From the NCBI GenBank assembly GCA_035048495.1, contig CM068541.1, positions 7,261,929-7,325,928 on the forward strand: a stretch of DNA of 64,000 nt. Reading direction: 5' to 3'. The notes under the pieces were generated by a model. That model was not told where the DNA came from. It saw only the letters and a list, made by a program, of their open reading frames with translations, and did no database searches. This document shows, in pieces, positions 1 through 10,221 of this stretch (within the stretch, counting starts at the first letter, position 1; each line of letters starts with the position of its first letter). The stretch comes from Euptelea pleiosperma. Its lineage: Eukaryota; Streptophyta; Magnoliopsida; Ranunculales; Eupteleaceae. The position numbers and the translations under genes are program-made.

Positions 1-340
1 CTGAAACTAAAACAATTGGTTGGTTCAATTGGTTCCGGTTCCCATTGTTAGTACATCATTCGATGATATGCCAATGTTAACGCTATAGTTGTACATTTAA
101 CAATATTTTTATTCGTTTTCGATTTCTATCAATTCGGTTCCAAAATCAAACTACCCACAATTAGAATTGTTATTGTCGTTCGGTTTCTCGGTTCCACGTA
201 GATCGGTTCATATCTGATAATATGACAATTTTAACACTATAGTTATATATTGGTTCTGTTTGGTTCTTATATCAAACTACCCGAAATCGGAAATGTTATT
301 ATCGATTTGGTTCCAGTTCCGATTTAAAAAATGTGGAATC
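1..340. repeat. Diverged partial copy of a GGTTC-rich hAT-like repeat
   Basis: AT-rich noncoding DNA studded with GGTTC and GGTTCC words and phrases such as 'actatagttatatattggttc'-type blocks. The same words appear in opposite orientation in the well-delimited element at 57099-57467, so this is probably an old, truncated relative. No terminal repeat or target duplication is visible here. I see nothing gene-like between here and 593. Confidence 0.4.
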
Positions 341-593
341 ACGACCAGTGTATGATAACGGCACCATGAAGGGCCAACTCCGAGCTAATGTTTTCATACC
401 CGGACCGGTTCACAAAGTCACCGTTCAACCGCCAGGTCGATTGGGTCAACTCGTCACATGGCAACTCTTTGGTGCCACTAACCCATGAATGTTTTTCCCG
501 CTCGTTGTGGTTCCTGCCAAGGTTTGGGATGCCTTTGATAATGATATCGTCTGTGCCCAGTAGAAAAACAAGAGTAGAAGTTCTACTCTTCTA

Positions 594-960
594 CATGGTT
601 TTTAAAACGGCCGTTTAAACGGTAACGCCCCAAGCCCATTTCCATTAAAACCGTTTAAACATGTTTTAACGATTTGAATTTAATGGCCGTTTTTTTTTGT
701 TTTAATGGACGTTAAAATCGTTTAACCAACCGTTAAATTCTGGAAAAAAATCGTGAAAAAAGGCTGTTAAATCTGTTTAATTCCGTTAAATTTCCATTTT
801 TTTATATTTTCAAATTTCAAGATTTGAATTTCAGCGCCATTTTTTCTGTTAAAATCCGTTTAATTCTATTTTTCCATTTTTGCCCCCCGCCGTTTCAATC
901 CGTTTAAACGGTAACGCCTCCGATCCGTTTAACTGTTAAAACGGTCTCCTTTTAAACAAG
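594..960. mobile_element. Non-autonomous hAT-like MITE (CATGGTTT ends)
   Basis: Starts CATGGTTTTTAAAACGG and ends with the near-complement (AACTGTTAAAACGG...TTTTAAAC). It is filled with CGTTTAA / TTAAACG words. It is a second copy of the element delimited at 10222-10621. The flanks contain matching AAGAGTAGAA words, but in this copy they form a small palindrome, so I cannot define the target duplication. It has no coding capacity. Confidence 0.55.
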
Positions 961-1486
961 AGTAGAACTTTGCTGCCCGCGGCCACATGGCATATTTTCA
1001 GAGATTTTTGAACACATGGATGTTTGGCCCAACCCTAGCTAGACATACGTACATACCAAAGCTTTGCTTGATTAGTGAAGAGAAAAATTTTGAAGCGGCG
1101 AAAGTTAGAAGCGGCAGTCATGCGCCAATTGGAGTCAACCACCTGTACCGTGGTTAAGCTTTCCTTAACCACAGGTAGTTTAATAAAATACAGTTTTCAA
1201 TTAAAAAAAATAAAAAACTTTTTATCTCTCCTCAGTCCTCCCCGATTCCGTCGGAGGAATCAGTAGTCTTCCCTTTTTTCCTTGCAAACAAATCTATCTC
1301 AACATTTTTCACTCCACCTCTTCTTGCCGGTGTAAAACGGGTATATCGGAATCAATCCACCTGTCTTCGTTGGTGCCGGAGGTCTCAGAATCAAGCAACC
1401 AGCCAAGTTCCCGTTCCTATCTCTTTTTATTTTTCGCGTTTGTTTTTCCCTTTTGGAAAACGATGTAACAAGGTATGCCTGAAACT

Positions 1487-1836
1487 GTTTCATTTGCGGA
1501 AGCGGCATTTTTGGTAGTCACCGCTGCCATCTAGGCCCACTGACCGCATGGGTGTTTAATCCCACCCCTTGGTGGATATACAGACCAAAAATCACTTTGA
1601 TTGGTAATTTATAACCATTAGATTTTAACATTTTTTAGCACATTTTAAGGCATTCTTATAGCCGTTGAATGAAACCATTTTTTGAGTACTAAAACCAACG
1701 GCTAAAAATCATTAAACAAGCTGAGTTTTTGTATGAATGCCTATTAAGGGGTGGGCTAAACATCCATCCATGCGGTAAGTGGGCCCAGATGGCTGTGGTG
1801 ACTATCAAAAATGCCCCTTCCGCAAAATGAAAAGAT
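1487..1836. mobile_element. Foldback MITE, outer-arm type 3
   Basis: Palindromic element nested in the Mutator-like element. The left arm reads GGTAGTCACCGCTGCCATCT then GGCCCACTGACCGCATGG. The right arm is the complement, ending TGGTGACTATCAAAAATGCC. The inner core (ACCAAAAATCA, TTGGTAATTT and its mirror) is shared with the type 1 and type 2 elements of this window. Confidence 0.62.
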
Positions 1837-1917
1837 CTCAGGTGTACATTGTTACCACCTTTTTCTTTTTCACAACCAGCAACAAGCATTTTAATTTGGT
1901 TTACACCAAAAAAAAAA

Positions 1918-2237
1918 ATGACAAGGACACAATATAAGCCACGTGTCACACTACTACAGGACTCTGACCGCACGGGTGTTTGTCCTATCCCATGGTGGAC
2001 CTACAAACCAAAAATCAGCTTGATTAGTGATTTGTAGGCTTTGGATTGGACTTATTTTCATGGGCTGATCTCAACTGTGGGAATTTGAGCAGTATTTGAG
2101 GTACAAAGATCCAACACTTATAAATCACTAATCGTGCTGATTTTTGGCCCGTAGGTCCACCATTGGATAGGACAAACATCCGTACGGTCAGAGTCCTGTA
2201 ACAATGTGACACCTGGCTTATATTGTGTCCCTGTCAT
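1918..2237. mobile_element. Foldback MITE, outer-arm type 1 (G-box arm)
   Basis: Left arm ATGACAAGGACACAATATAA then GCCACGTGTCACAC. The right arm is its complement, ending TTATATTGTGTCCCTGTCAT. The inner core GGTGGACCTACAAACC / AAAATCAGCTTGATTAGTGA is mirrored on the right. Nested in the element at 1075-2599. Confidence 0.7.
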
Positions 2238-2608
2238 TTTTCCAGTCATTTTATATCTGTCAGCGGAGCCCGACCAAAAAAAACGAAACAACCATAAAAA
2301 AACGAAACAACCATTTCAATTGGGAAAAATATTTAACAATGTATGCCTGAAACTTTTTCAAATCTGGAAGCACGATTTTTGTTACTCAGAGAAATGGGAA
2401 GACGACTGATTCCTCCGACGGAATGGGGGAGGACTGAGGGAGGAGAGATAAAAGGTTTTTTAATTTTTTTAATTAAAAACTGTATTTTATTAGACTACCT
2501 GCGGTTAAGGAAAGCTTAACCACGGTAGAGGTGGTTGACTCCAATTGGCGCATGACTGCCGCTTCTAACTTTCGCGGCTTCAAAAATTTTCTATTCTAAG
2601 CTTGATTA

Positions 2609-3453
2609 CAAAAAAAAAAAAAACCCGATAAACGTGCTTCCGTTCAGCAACTTGCCTTTTGACCACCTCCTTGAAAGCTACCATGTTCAAGGATCATCTT
2701 GGACGAAGAGTAGAGCACTAAAGCAGCAAAGCTCGATATTTTCGTGGAACCCTCTGGTAATTTCTTTCGATCCATGTACCTAATCTACTCTACTCAGATT
2801 CCGGTTTTGTTCGATTTTCTGCATGTATGGATTGGTTTTTAGGGTTTTGCTTGATTCCAGCTGAACTGATAATTCTTCTTCTTCTTTCTTTTGTCGGTGT
2901 GTTTGCTCAACAACATCGTAGGCTACCTAGTTTAGTTGATTTTTCTGTCCCCTCGGAGTTAGATTTTTTATTTTCTTAGCCCGATAAGTTTGGGTTTTCA
3001 TATTTCAGTTGCAGATTTTCCTTTTTCCTGACATTTACGGGCCTGGTTGGAATTGGATCGCCATTTTTCGTCATTAACGATTTGTTTTGCGTGAAAAAAC
3101 TTTTTTTTTCCTCTTCCCAAACAAGCCGCAATCCTTTTTTTCCACCCAATGTCGTATTTTATTTAGAATCAACGGACTATATCGACTATATTTCTTCAGT
3201 TTCAAGTTTTAACGAGGCTTATGTAGTGATTATTATTTGAAATTCAACTTTGTGGCTATTTTAAGTTGCGGGTACTTGTTCATCGTTTAAATAGAACAGA
3301 CGAATGGTTGTTTCTGTTGTGAAAATTTCTGTTTGATTGATGCAATTTTGTTGTCTACGTGCGGTTTGTATGTCCTGCTCTTCGAAATTTGAAAGTGCCA
3401 AATTATTTGTTTCTGGTTTGTGCTTAGCTTACTCATGTTATTATTTAATGCAG
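2609..3453. other. Noncoding stretch upstream of the WW-domain gene remnant
   Basis: AT-rich DNA with no ORF of note. A GC-richer patch at about 2640-2756 ends in a plausible splice donor (CTCTG|GTAATT) and could be the old leader exon of the WW-domain gene remnant that follows. That is inference only. Confidence 0.3.
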
Positions 3454-4925
3454 AACGATCTTTTAAATTCTATAGGAGATGTGGATGGCTACTCTGTAAA
3501 TGATGAAGTTGGATGAAACTTAGATTTGAATAATTGTTATGGGGTCCCCAATTCACCATCTTCTTCAGGTTGGTTCTGTTGTTTTTGCTTCAAAGCATTA
3601 TGTAGAGAAGACACACCTGCTCAACTTTATATTGCTGGAATTTGGTTATATTGTACAAAACAAGTTGTTTGTCCATGAGAATTGGTTTTCAGACTGTAGG
3701 GTGGCTGAGGTATTGGGAACATTCAATGGCCACACTGAAAAATTGAATGATTCCCAACCTGTTAAGCCCCTTTGGCAGCTTCTAAGCATTTTGGAGATTT
3801 CAACAGGAAATGTTTTACTTCACAGTCTGAATGTCTCTGGTTTATTTGATTCATACCTTCTAAGACGCGCCTGTTGAATTTTATTATAGCCTTTTATGGC
3901 CAATGTTTTATTATGTCCTTGACAATGATTTCATTGGTCTTGCCTAATTTGTTTTACCTCATCTTTTTGTTTGAGCTGTAGTATTACTACATAGATATTC
4001 TATTGGTTCTAAAAGTATGTGACAAGTTGATATCTTGTCTCCGCAGGTCAATCCTTTGCTGTAACTCCACCAGAGGCGTCCGTAAATGAAAAATAGCACT
4101 CTTCTTTAATGAACTCTCAAGAGATCTCCCGTCCGAATGGCAGGTATATTTAGTATCATGACCTAGCTCTCTACATCTCTTTGTATTTTGGCATTAACAA
4201 TTGAGCATATATCTCAATTGGTTGACATTCTGTACTACAACCATGAGGTCGCAGATTCATTCGTAACTTACTAACCAAAAAAAGAAAAAAGAAATATAAG
4301 AACTGAGAAGCATTGAGGCCAAAAACTCCCATATGAGCTTATCGGAGTAAGAGTACCTCCGTGATAGTATGTTTTTATTGAGGACTCAAAGGTGTGCCAT
4401 GGGACTTTAGAAGGAATGAAGAGCTAGCATTACCCAGTGGTTAAGAAGCTAGAGGGGTGGCAGTATCATTGTTATAATTTAAGATCTCAGTCTAGAGAAC
4501 AAGTTGCAAACACATTTTTGCTCATGGAATGATGAACTGCATCAAGTCCCCACAATTCACAGTGATCTAAGATTCTTGTACTTGAACAATGATTTAAGAT
4601 CCCTTTAGGCTGTTTATTGTTTCATTGTTGCGGGTGCTCTTCAGTTTTTCTCCTCTTTAGATTTTCTTGCCGAGTTTGAACCTTTTCCTTTGAGGTTAGG
4701 AGCAAGTTGCGAGGCATTTTTTTTTCTTTATCTTTATTGGGATGGAGTTGCATTTCACATTTGTGATCTCATCATGCATGTACCTCATTTTTTGAAAGTT
4801 CTAAGATTGTTTCACCATTATTATTGTGCTCTCTCTTCAGGCTTATTTGGATGAATCCTCAAGGAGGTCTATTAAGGGAACATCATCACCTTGGAGCAAT
4901 CTGGACTAGGCCCGCGAAAGCCGTT
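3454..4925 (+). pseudogene. Decayed fragment of an FNBP4-like WW-domain protein gene
   Basis: Three exon-like pieces bounded by AG...GT can be read. Piece 3454-3568 gives 'SVNDEVG', a stop codon, then 'PNSPSSSG', which resembles the N-terminal region of plant formin-binding-protein-4-like WW proteins. Piece 4047-4143 gives 'GQSFAVTPPEASVNE' then shifts frame into 'LSRDLPSEWQ'. Piece 4841-4925 continues 'AYLDESS' and, after at least one more frameshift, 'WTRPAK'. Together these outline the start (LPxxWxAYxDESS) and end (TTWTRP) of a WW domain, a proline-motif binding fold. Stops and shifts rule out a working product. The rest of the gene is missing: a duplicated noncoding segment begins at 4905. 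The family name rests on memory of the motif pattern. Confidence 0.55.
4200..4295 (+). mobile_element. Possible tRNA-derived SINE head
   Basis: The stretch has a tRNA-like layout. A box-A-like TATCTCAATTGGTTG is followed about 35 bases later by a box-B-like GAGGTCGCAGATTCATTCG, then an A-rich tail (CCAAAAAAAGAAAAAAGAAA). It lies between two pieces of the WW-domain remnant, i.e. in a former intron. Both boxes are degenerate and I see no clear target duplication. Confidence 0.35.
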
Positions 4926-7545
4926 TCACAGTTTTGGGAGCATTAGTTTTCTAATCGTTGCTTGTAATGGTGCGTTTGGAACACATGAATTGGCAGTGGG
5001 AATTGGGATACTTCCCAAAAATGCCTGCTTGGTTCGCGCCGAGTTGTGGAACGTCAAACTCCTGTAAGAAAAAAATTAGGCCTTCACCCTTGACTTCCAA
5101 AGTAGCAAGGAAATTATGCTACTTGCAAGAAAAATAGCATTTCCATTTGTAATATGCACATGCAAGCATTAGTATTGCAATACTGTTTCAACTTGAAATT
5201 TGCCTAATATGTCGGGTTTACTTGGCATATGGGGCGCACCTAGGATGTTTGGCCCTACTATATGGGTCAATTGATATATAAAGCCTACTTAATATGTGGG
5301 GTTCACTTAGCATGTGTGGTCTTAATATGTGGGACACACCTGATCTTCACTTGATTTGTTAGGAATATAATGGTATGCAAGACCTAGACATGTGATAACA
5401 TTTTGCTTGAGCATCTCACATTTATACATGTGTAACCTGTATGAATTCTTACGATAAATTTTCAAGTTAACCTAGAAGTTAGAAAATTGAGTTGGGCGAC
5501 TTGGAGGCATGAATTTTCATGATCAACCAAATGCACAAAATTTGAAGTTGTGCGGCTTTGAGCTTATTGATGAGAATTTATGCTTAAAAATTGCACGGCT
5601 TTATTTTCATAATCTGGATTACCTTAAGAATTCTTTGAGACTTTTTCAGGACGTTGCAATTGTATAGACGTGCTGCAATGCTCGGTACAAAAGTTGACAT
5701 GCGTCTCATGTCTCATTGCATTCTTAATAAATTAAAGTGAAGATCAGTTGAACATTGCGTCAAGCGACTCACATATCGGGGTCATACATGTTAAGTGGGC
5801 TTCACATATTAGGTGGGTCTTATGTATCAAGTGATTCGCATGCTAGAGCTATACATGTTGGGTGGGCCCTATATGTCAAATAGGCATTGTGTATTAGTTT
5901 GGATCTTAAATTGAAACATAATTGCAATATTAATGTGCTCACGTGTAATATTAAATACTTTTTTTTTCTTGTGGGCAAGCAGAATTTTCTCACCATCTCT
6001 TGACTTTGGGAGTCACATAGAGTTGTACTTCATTTTCTCAAGGAAGCTCTGCATTTTCTTTTTTCTTGGAGAAGTTTGAAGTTGTGGGGCCTAAGAACAT
6101 CTCCAATAATGCTCGTTATTTTTTTCTTTAACTTTTGAGTCAAAAGTAGTAAATGCCATTTTAGGGTAGGGAGTTGTTAGATCATAACTCTAACAGATTC
6201 TTTACTTTTTGATTCATCACAGTTTTTTATAATATTTAATATTTTACCCAGAATAAAAAATTGATAGAGGCGGTGTATAAAAATGTCATAAGAATGCGTA
6301 GAAAGCCATTGTAATTAGAAAAAAGATAATTATTTTGAAAAATTGGGACCTAATTGTCAGTTTGGGGAGGTTGGTCTACTCCCTAAATATAAAGAGTCAG
6401 TTATGGAGTCCCTAAATTAGTGACTGGAATGGGCAGGTCGTTGGAATTGTTTTTTCCCCAACGACTTTCTAGGAACTGTTTTTCCCCTAAACTAACAATT
6501 GGATCCCATTTTTTTCAAAAAATCAATCTTCATTTTTTGAACTCCAACGGCTCCTACTCATCTCACTCTAATGACTCACCACCCGTTTTTTGTTTTGGAT
6601 AAAAAATAAAATATTATAAAAAATGATGATTGATAAAAACGTAGTGTTAGAGTGATGACTCAACAACTCCTTATCCTAAAATAACTTTAATTATTTTTTC
6701 TTGAAAAATATTGAAAAAATATGGAGCATTGTTGGAGATGCTGATGCCCTAAAATAGCTTTCACTACTTTTCCCTGAAAAGTAGGGAAAAAAGATAAGGA
6801 GCATTGTTGGAGATGCTCTTATAGCTATTTTGAGGCAATGAGTTGTGGGGTCATTATTCTAACAGATTCTCTGCTTTTTATGGAGTCTACAAATTTTTAT
6901 AATATTTTATTTTTTAATCAATATTAATTTTTTGAAAGAGTAAATATTTTCTTGAAAAAGTGAGATCTTTGTTAGTTTTGCGAACTTGCTTCACTCATTG
7001 TATGTAAGGAGTCGGTTAGCAAGTTCCTAAAATAGGAATCAATTGAGGAATGTGTTGGAGTTAATTTTTTTAAAGACGCATTTTCTCTATAACATGAAGC
7101 GGTGGTTAAAAAAGTAGTTCCAACACTTCTTCAATTGACTCTCTATTTTAAGGACTCTAATCGACTCCTTGTATATAGAAGTGAAGCAATCTCCCCAAAC
7201 TGACAAACGTCCCATTTTTTCAAGAAAAATTACTTTTTCAAAAAATCAATGTTGAGTAAAAAACTAAATATTATAAAAAATTGTAGACTTTTTAAAGCAG
7301 AGAGTCTGTGGAAGTTATAGCCCAATAGTTGCCGACCCTAAAATAGCTTTTACTATATTTTCTTAAAAAATAGAGCATTGTTGGAAATGCTCTAAGCACA
7401 TGTTTTTGCTAAAATGCATGGAATTGCTCAAGTCCCATGTCCAAGTTACACATTCCAAATGCACCCTTAGTATAGTTCATTTTCATTTAGTGTATCAACT
7501 CTTCTCTACGGAGATGCATTTTGTACCTGCTGGGTCTCTAAATCA
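4905..7545 (+). repeat. Segmental duplication, unit 1
   Basis: Begins CCGCGAAAGCCGTTTCACAG and matches unit 2 (8265-10035) along its length in the same order. Shared landmarks include GTTTGGAACACA, CTTCCCAAAAA, TCATGATCAACCAAATG, CATTCCAAATGCACCCTTAG and CTGGGTCTCTAAA. Unit 1 is longer because it carries an inserted element at 6095-7392. No convincing coding sequence lies in either unit. Repeated phrases such as 'aatatgtggg...tcac' give it an internally repetitive look. Confidence 0.8.
6095..7392. mobile_element. Composite element with GAACATCTCCAA ends and a TAA target duplication
   Basis: The insertion sits between TAA (6092-6094) and TAA (7393-7395), and unit 2 of the segmental duplication lacks it. 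The left end is GAACATCTCCAATAATGCTC and the right end is the complement, GAGCATTGTTGGAAATGCTC. More end-like copies occur inside (about 6725-6745 and 6798-6820), so at least two elements are nested or tandem. A 3-bp TAA duplication fits PIF/Harbinger (Tourist-like) elements. There is no transposase ORF. Confidence 0.65.
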
Positions 7546-8264
7546 ACAAGTCGTAATAATATTCTGAAAATGCTTCCAGCGTGCAGACCTTCCATCAACT
7601 TCTGCTGGGGATTGCAAGAGGACCATCTTGTTGTCAAATTAGAGTAGTTCTTAATTTTATTCAAAGATGTGGATTGTGATGCTAGTTCACTTAATTTCAT
7701 AAAAAAAAAAAGGCAAGTATTGACTTCTAAGACACATTGAACCGAACTGCTTACCAAGGATAGAGAAATTTTTTGAAGCGACGAAGCGGCGAAGCAGTGG
7801 CCAATTACATTGGGCCACAATCTGATGAGGCTTTTGAACAAACCCAGAAATGGTTAGAAATGCTTCGAACATCGGATTGTGGCGCGATGTGATTGGCCAC
7901 TGCATTGCCGCATCAAAAATCCATTGCTTCAAAAATTTCTCCCAAGGATGGGAGTTCTTTTCTCTATCGACGATCACTTTGTGCAACTAAGGTATTGGTG
8001 CCAACAATGGATCATGTATATACTTGTCAATCGGAGCAAGGCATCAACTTCAGCATCCGGTTTTGGTTTCATGTACCCCATATATTCATATCAGCAAAAC
8101 CAAGAGAAGTTTTAAAAATTGACCATCAGATAAAAGCATGATGCCCTAGACGGTCATATTCCTCATAGGTAACTAATTTAAAGTCATCCAACAAAACTTG
8201 ACCGAAAATGTTAATTGGGAACATTTAACGGTCGGAGTTGAGAAGGTACGAAGAACTAGCTTTA
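7546..8264. other. Spacer between duplication units
   Basis: Noncoding DNA separating the two duplicated units. Apart from the small Mutator-like MITE at 7763-7941 I recognise nothing. ORFs here are readings through that palindrome. Confidence 0.4.
7763..7941. mobile_element. Short Mutator-like MITE
   Basis: A 179-bp foldback with left end GAGAAATTTTTTGAAGCG and right end CTTCAAAAATTTCTC. The arms extend through CAGTGGCCAAT and GCCACAATC. Flanking 9-mers CCAAGGATA (7754-7762) and CCAAGGATG (7942-7950) differ at one base and look like a 9-bp target duplication. The ends match the 1.5-kb element at 1075-2599, so this is a deleted relative. Confidence 0.72.
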
Positions 8265-8701
8265 CCCGCGAAATGAGCCGTTTCACAGTTTTGGGAGCAT
8301 TATTTTTCTAATTGTTGCTTGTAATAGTGTGTTTGGAACACACAAATTGGCGATGGGAATTGGTATACTTCCCAAAAACGCGTGTTTGGTCCGTGCCAAG
8401 TTGTTGAACTGCAAACTCCCACAAGAAAAAATAAATAAATAATTAAGCCTTTGCCCTTTGACTTCCAAGGTGGCGAGGTAGTGAGGAAATTATGCTACTT
8501 ACAAGAAAAAATATCCGTTCAATTTGTAATATGCATATGCAGACATTAATATTGCAAGTGTTTTCAACTTGGAATTTGCTTAATATGTGGCATGTAGGGC
8601 GCACCTAGCATGTTTGGCCCTGCTATATGGGTCAGTCAATATATAATGCTTACTTAATATGTGTGGTCTTAATATGTGGGACTCACTTGATTTGTTAGGA
8701 A

Positions 8702-8843
8702 CTAGTGGGTGGCCTGTGCCTACTGCACTCCTCGACAAAGCGTTTGTCGAAATTGGGTGTGAGTGGCTGAGATCCACCGTTCAGTTGCGGGATAAGATCT
8801 CGGGCCTATAAGAGGGGGGAGACAACTTCCCTATTTTGTTATA
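8702..8843 (+). mobile_element. 142-bp interspersed element (CTAGTGGGTGGCC family)
   Basis: Absent from the equivalent position of unit 1 (about 5360) and flanked by the 6-mer TAGGAA (8696-8701 and 8844-8849). It begins CTAGTGGGTGGCCTGTGCC, contains GAGTGGCTGAGATCCACC and ATAAGATCTCGGGCC, and ends TATTTTGTTATA. Relatives lie at 32660-32830 (plus) and 13560-13720 (minus). It has no inverted ends and no coding sequence. A SINE or an LTR fragment are both possible. Confidence 0.6.
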
Positions 8844-9194
8844 TAGGAATATAATGGCACATGAGACCTAGAAATATGAAAACATTTTGCTTGAGTGTCT
8901 CACATATATACTCAGTGTAATATGCATGAATTCTTAAAACCAAATGTTAGAAAACTGAGTCGTGTGACTTTGGAGACATGAATGTTCATGATCAACCAAA
9001 TGAATTTGAAGTTGTGTGGCTTTGTGCATTTGTTGATGAGAATTTACGCTTCAAAAGTGCATGGCTTTATTTTCAGCATTTGGATTACCTTAAGAAGTAT
9101 TCTTTGAGAATTTTTATTTATGTTGCAATGCTCAGAACAAAAGCTGTCACATGTCTTGGTCTCAGGTCTCATAGCATTCTTAATAACAAGGTGA

Positions 9195-9785
9195 AGATCA
9201 GTTGAATCTTACGTCAAGTGACCAACATATCAAGGTCATACATGTTAAGTAGGCTTCACATATTAGGCGGGTCTTATTTATTGAGTGATCTGCATGTTAG
9301 AACTATACATGTTAGGTGGGCACTACATGTTGGATATACTTTATATATCAGTTTGGATCTCAAGTTGAAACATTATTGCAATGTCAATGTGCACACGTGT
9401 AATGTTAAAATATTTTTTTTCTGAATTTTCTCACCATCTCGACTTTGGAAGTCATAGGGAGGTGTACTTCATGTGCTCAGGGCCCACAACTTCAAACTCC
9501 TCCTAGAAGAAAATAAAAAGGCGAGTTGAATCTTGCGTCAAGTGACCAACATATCAGGGTCATACATATTAAGTATGCTTCACATATTAGGTGGGTCTTA
9601 TTTATCGAGTGATCTGCATGTTAGAACTATACATGCTCAGTGGGCCCTACATGTCAGATATACTTTATATATCAGTTTAGATCTCAAGTTGAAACATTAT
9701 TGCAATGTTAATGTGCGCATGTGTAATGTTAAAATTTTTTTTTTTTTGAATCTTCTCACCATCTCGACTTTGGAAGTCATAGGGA
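9195..9785 (+). repeat. Tandem duplication of about 330 bp inside unit 2
   Basis: Copy 1 (about 9195-9480) and copy 2 (about 9523-9785) share CAAGTGACCAACATATCA, GTCATACAT, GATCTGCATGTTAGAACTAT and CATCTCGACTTTGGAAGTCA. The linker 9480-9522 is the reverse complement of 9820-9862, so the duplication also formed a small inverted pair. Unit 1 has a single copy (about 5750-6030). Confidence 0.75.
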
Positions 9786-10026
9786 GGTGTACTTCATTTT
9801 ATCAAGAGGCTCAGCTTTTTCTTTTCTTCTTAGAGGAGTTTGAAGTTGTGGGCCCTGAGCACATGATTTTTGCCAAAATGCATGGACTTGCTCAAGTCCC
9901 TTGTCCAATTTGCGTATATTCCAAATGCACCCTTAGTATAGTTCACTTTCATTTAGTGTGTGTCATTTTTTTTAAATCAACTCCTCTACATAAGATGCAT
10001 TTGTTCCTGCCAGTCCCCAACTACTG

Positions 10027-10213
10027 GGTCTCTAAACTGTAGGAGAACCAGGAATAGATTGTGCAACGTGAATTCGGAACCTTTACGAATGGTAATTGGA
10101 AGAATCTGTGCCCAAAAGCTTTTAGTTACTCATCCTACTGCTATAGGGTCGGATCATGTTCTAATCACCATTTCCACCTCTCCTAAATCGGAGAAACTTA
10201 AAAGGCCTTTACA
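10027..10213 (+). pseudogene. LINE endonuclease fragment
   Basis: Read in one frame, this gives a diverged C-terminal end of a LINE AP-type endonuclease. A tract like 'NRLCNVNSEPLRMV' precedes 'IGSDHVLITISTSP' and 'RPLHFNPWF', where the S-D-H triad is the conserved endonuclease signature. It is cut off by the hAT-like MITE at 10222. It resumes no recognisable reverse transcriptase afterwards. Confidence 0.5.
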
Positions 10214-10221
10214 CTTTAATC

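Larger units (their letters stand above)
1075..2599. mobile_element. Mutator-like foldback element with about 200-bp terminal inverted repeats
   Basis: The two ends (1075 to about 1270, and about 2402 to 2599) are inverted copies of each other at roughly 90 percent identity by eye, including the shared words GAAGCGGC, CAATTGGAGTCAACCACCT and CCGTCGGAGGAATCAGT. A perfect 9-bp direct repeat GCTTGATTA flanks it (1066-1074 and 2600-2608), the target-duplication length typical of Mutator-like elements. There is no transposase. The interior holds two younger foldback elements (1487-1836, 1918-2237) and a duplicated stretch around GTATGCCTGAAACT (about 1471 and 2341). Short ORFs inside are incidental. 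Confidence 0.78.
8265..10035 (+). repeat. Segmental duplication, unit 2
   Basis: Paralogue of 4905-7545, beginning ACCCGCGAAATGAGCCGTTT. It lacks the 1.3-kb insertion of unit 1 but carries its own 142-bp insertion at 8702-8843 and an internal tandem duplication at 9195-9785. ORFs in it (for example 9533-10042) translate repetitive noncoding phrases and have no recognisable domain. Confidence 0.8.

Noticed and set aside
1299..1508. ORFs on both strands inside 1075-2599
   Set aside because: They run across the inverted ends and nested MITEs, have no domain, and mirror each other because of the palindrome.
9533..10042. 169-codon plus-strand ORF
   Set aside because: It translates the tandemly duplicated noncoding phrases of the segmental duplication; the sister copies at 5750 and 9218 do not preserve the frame.
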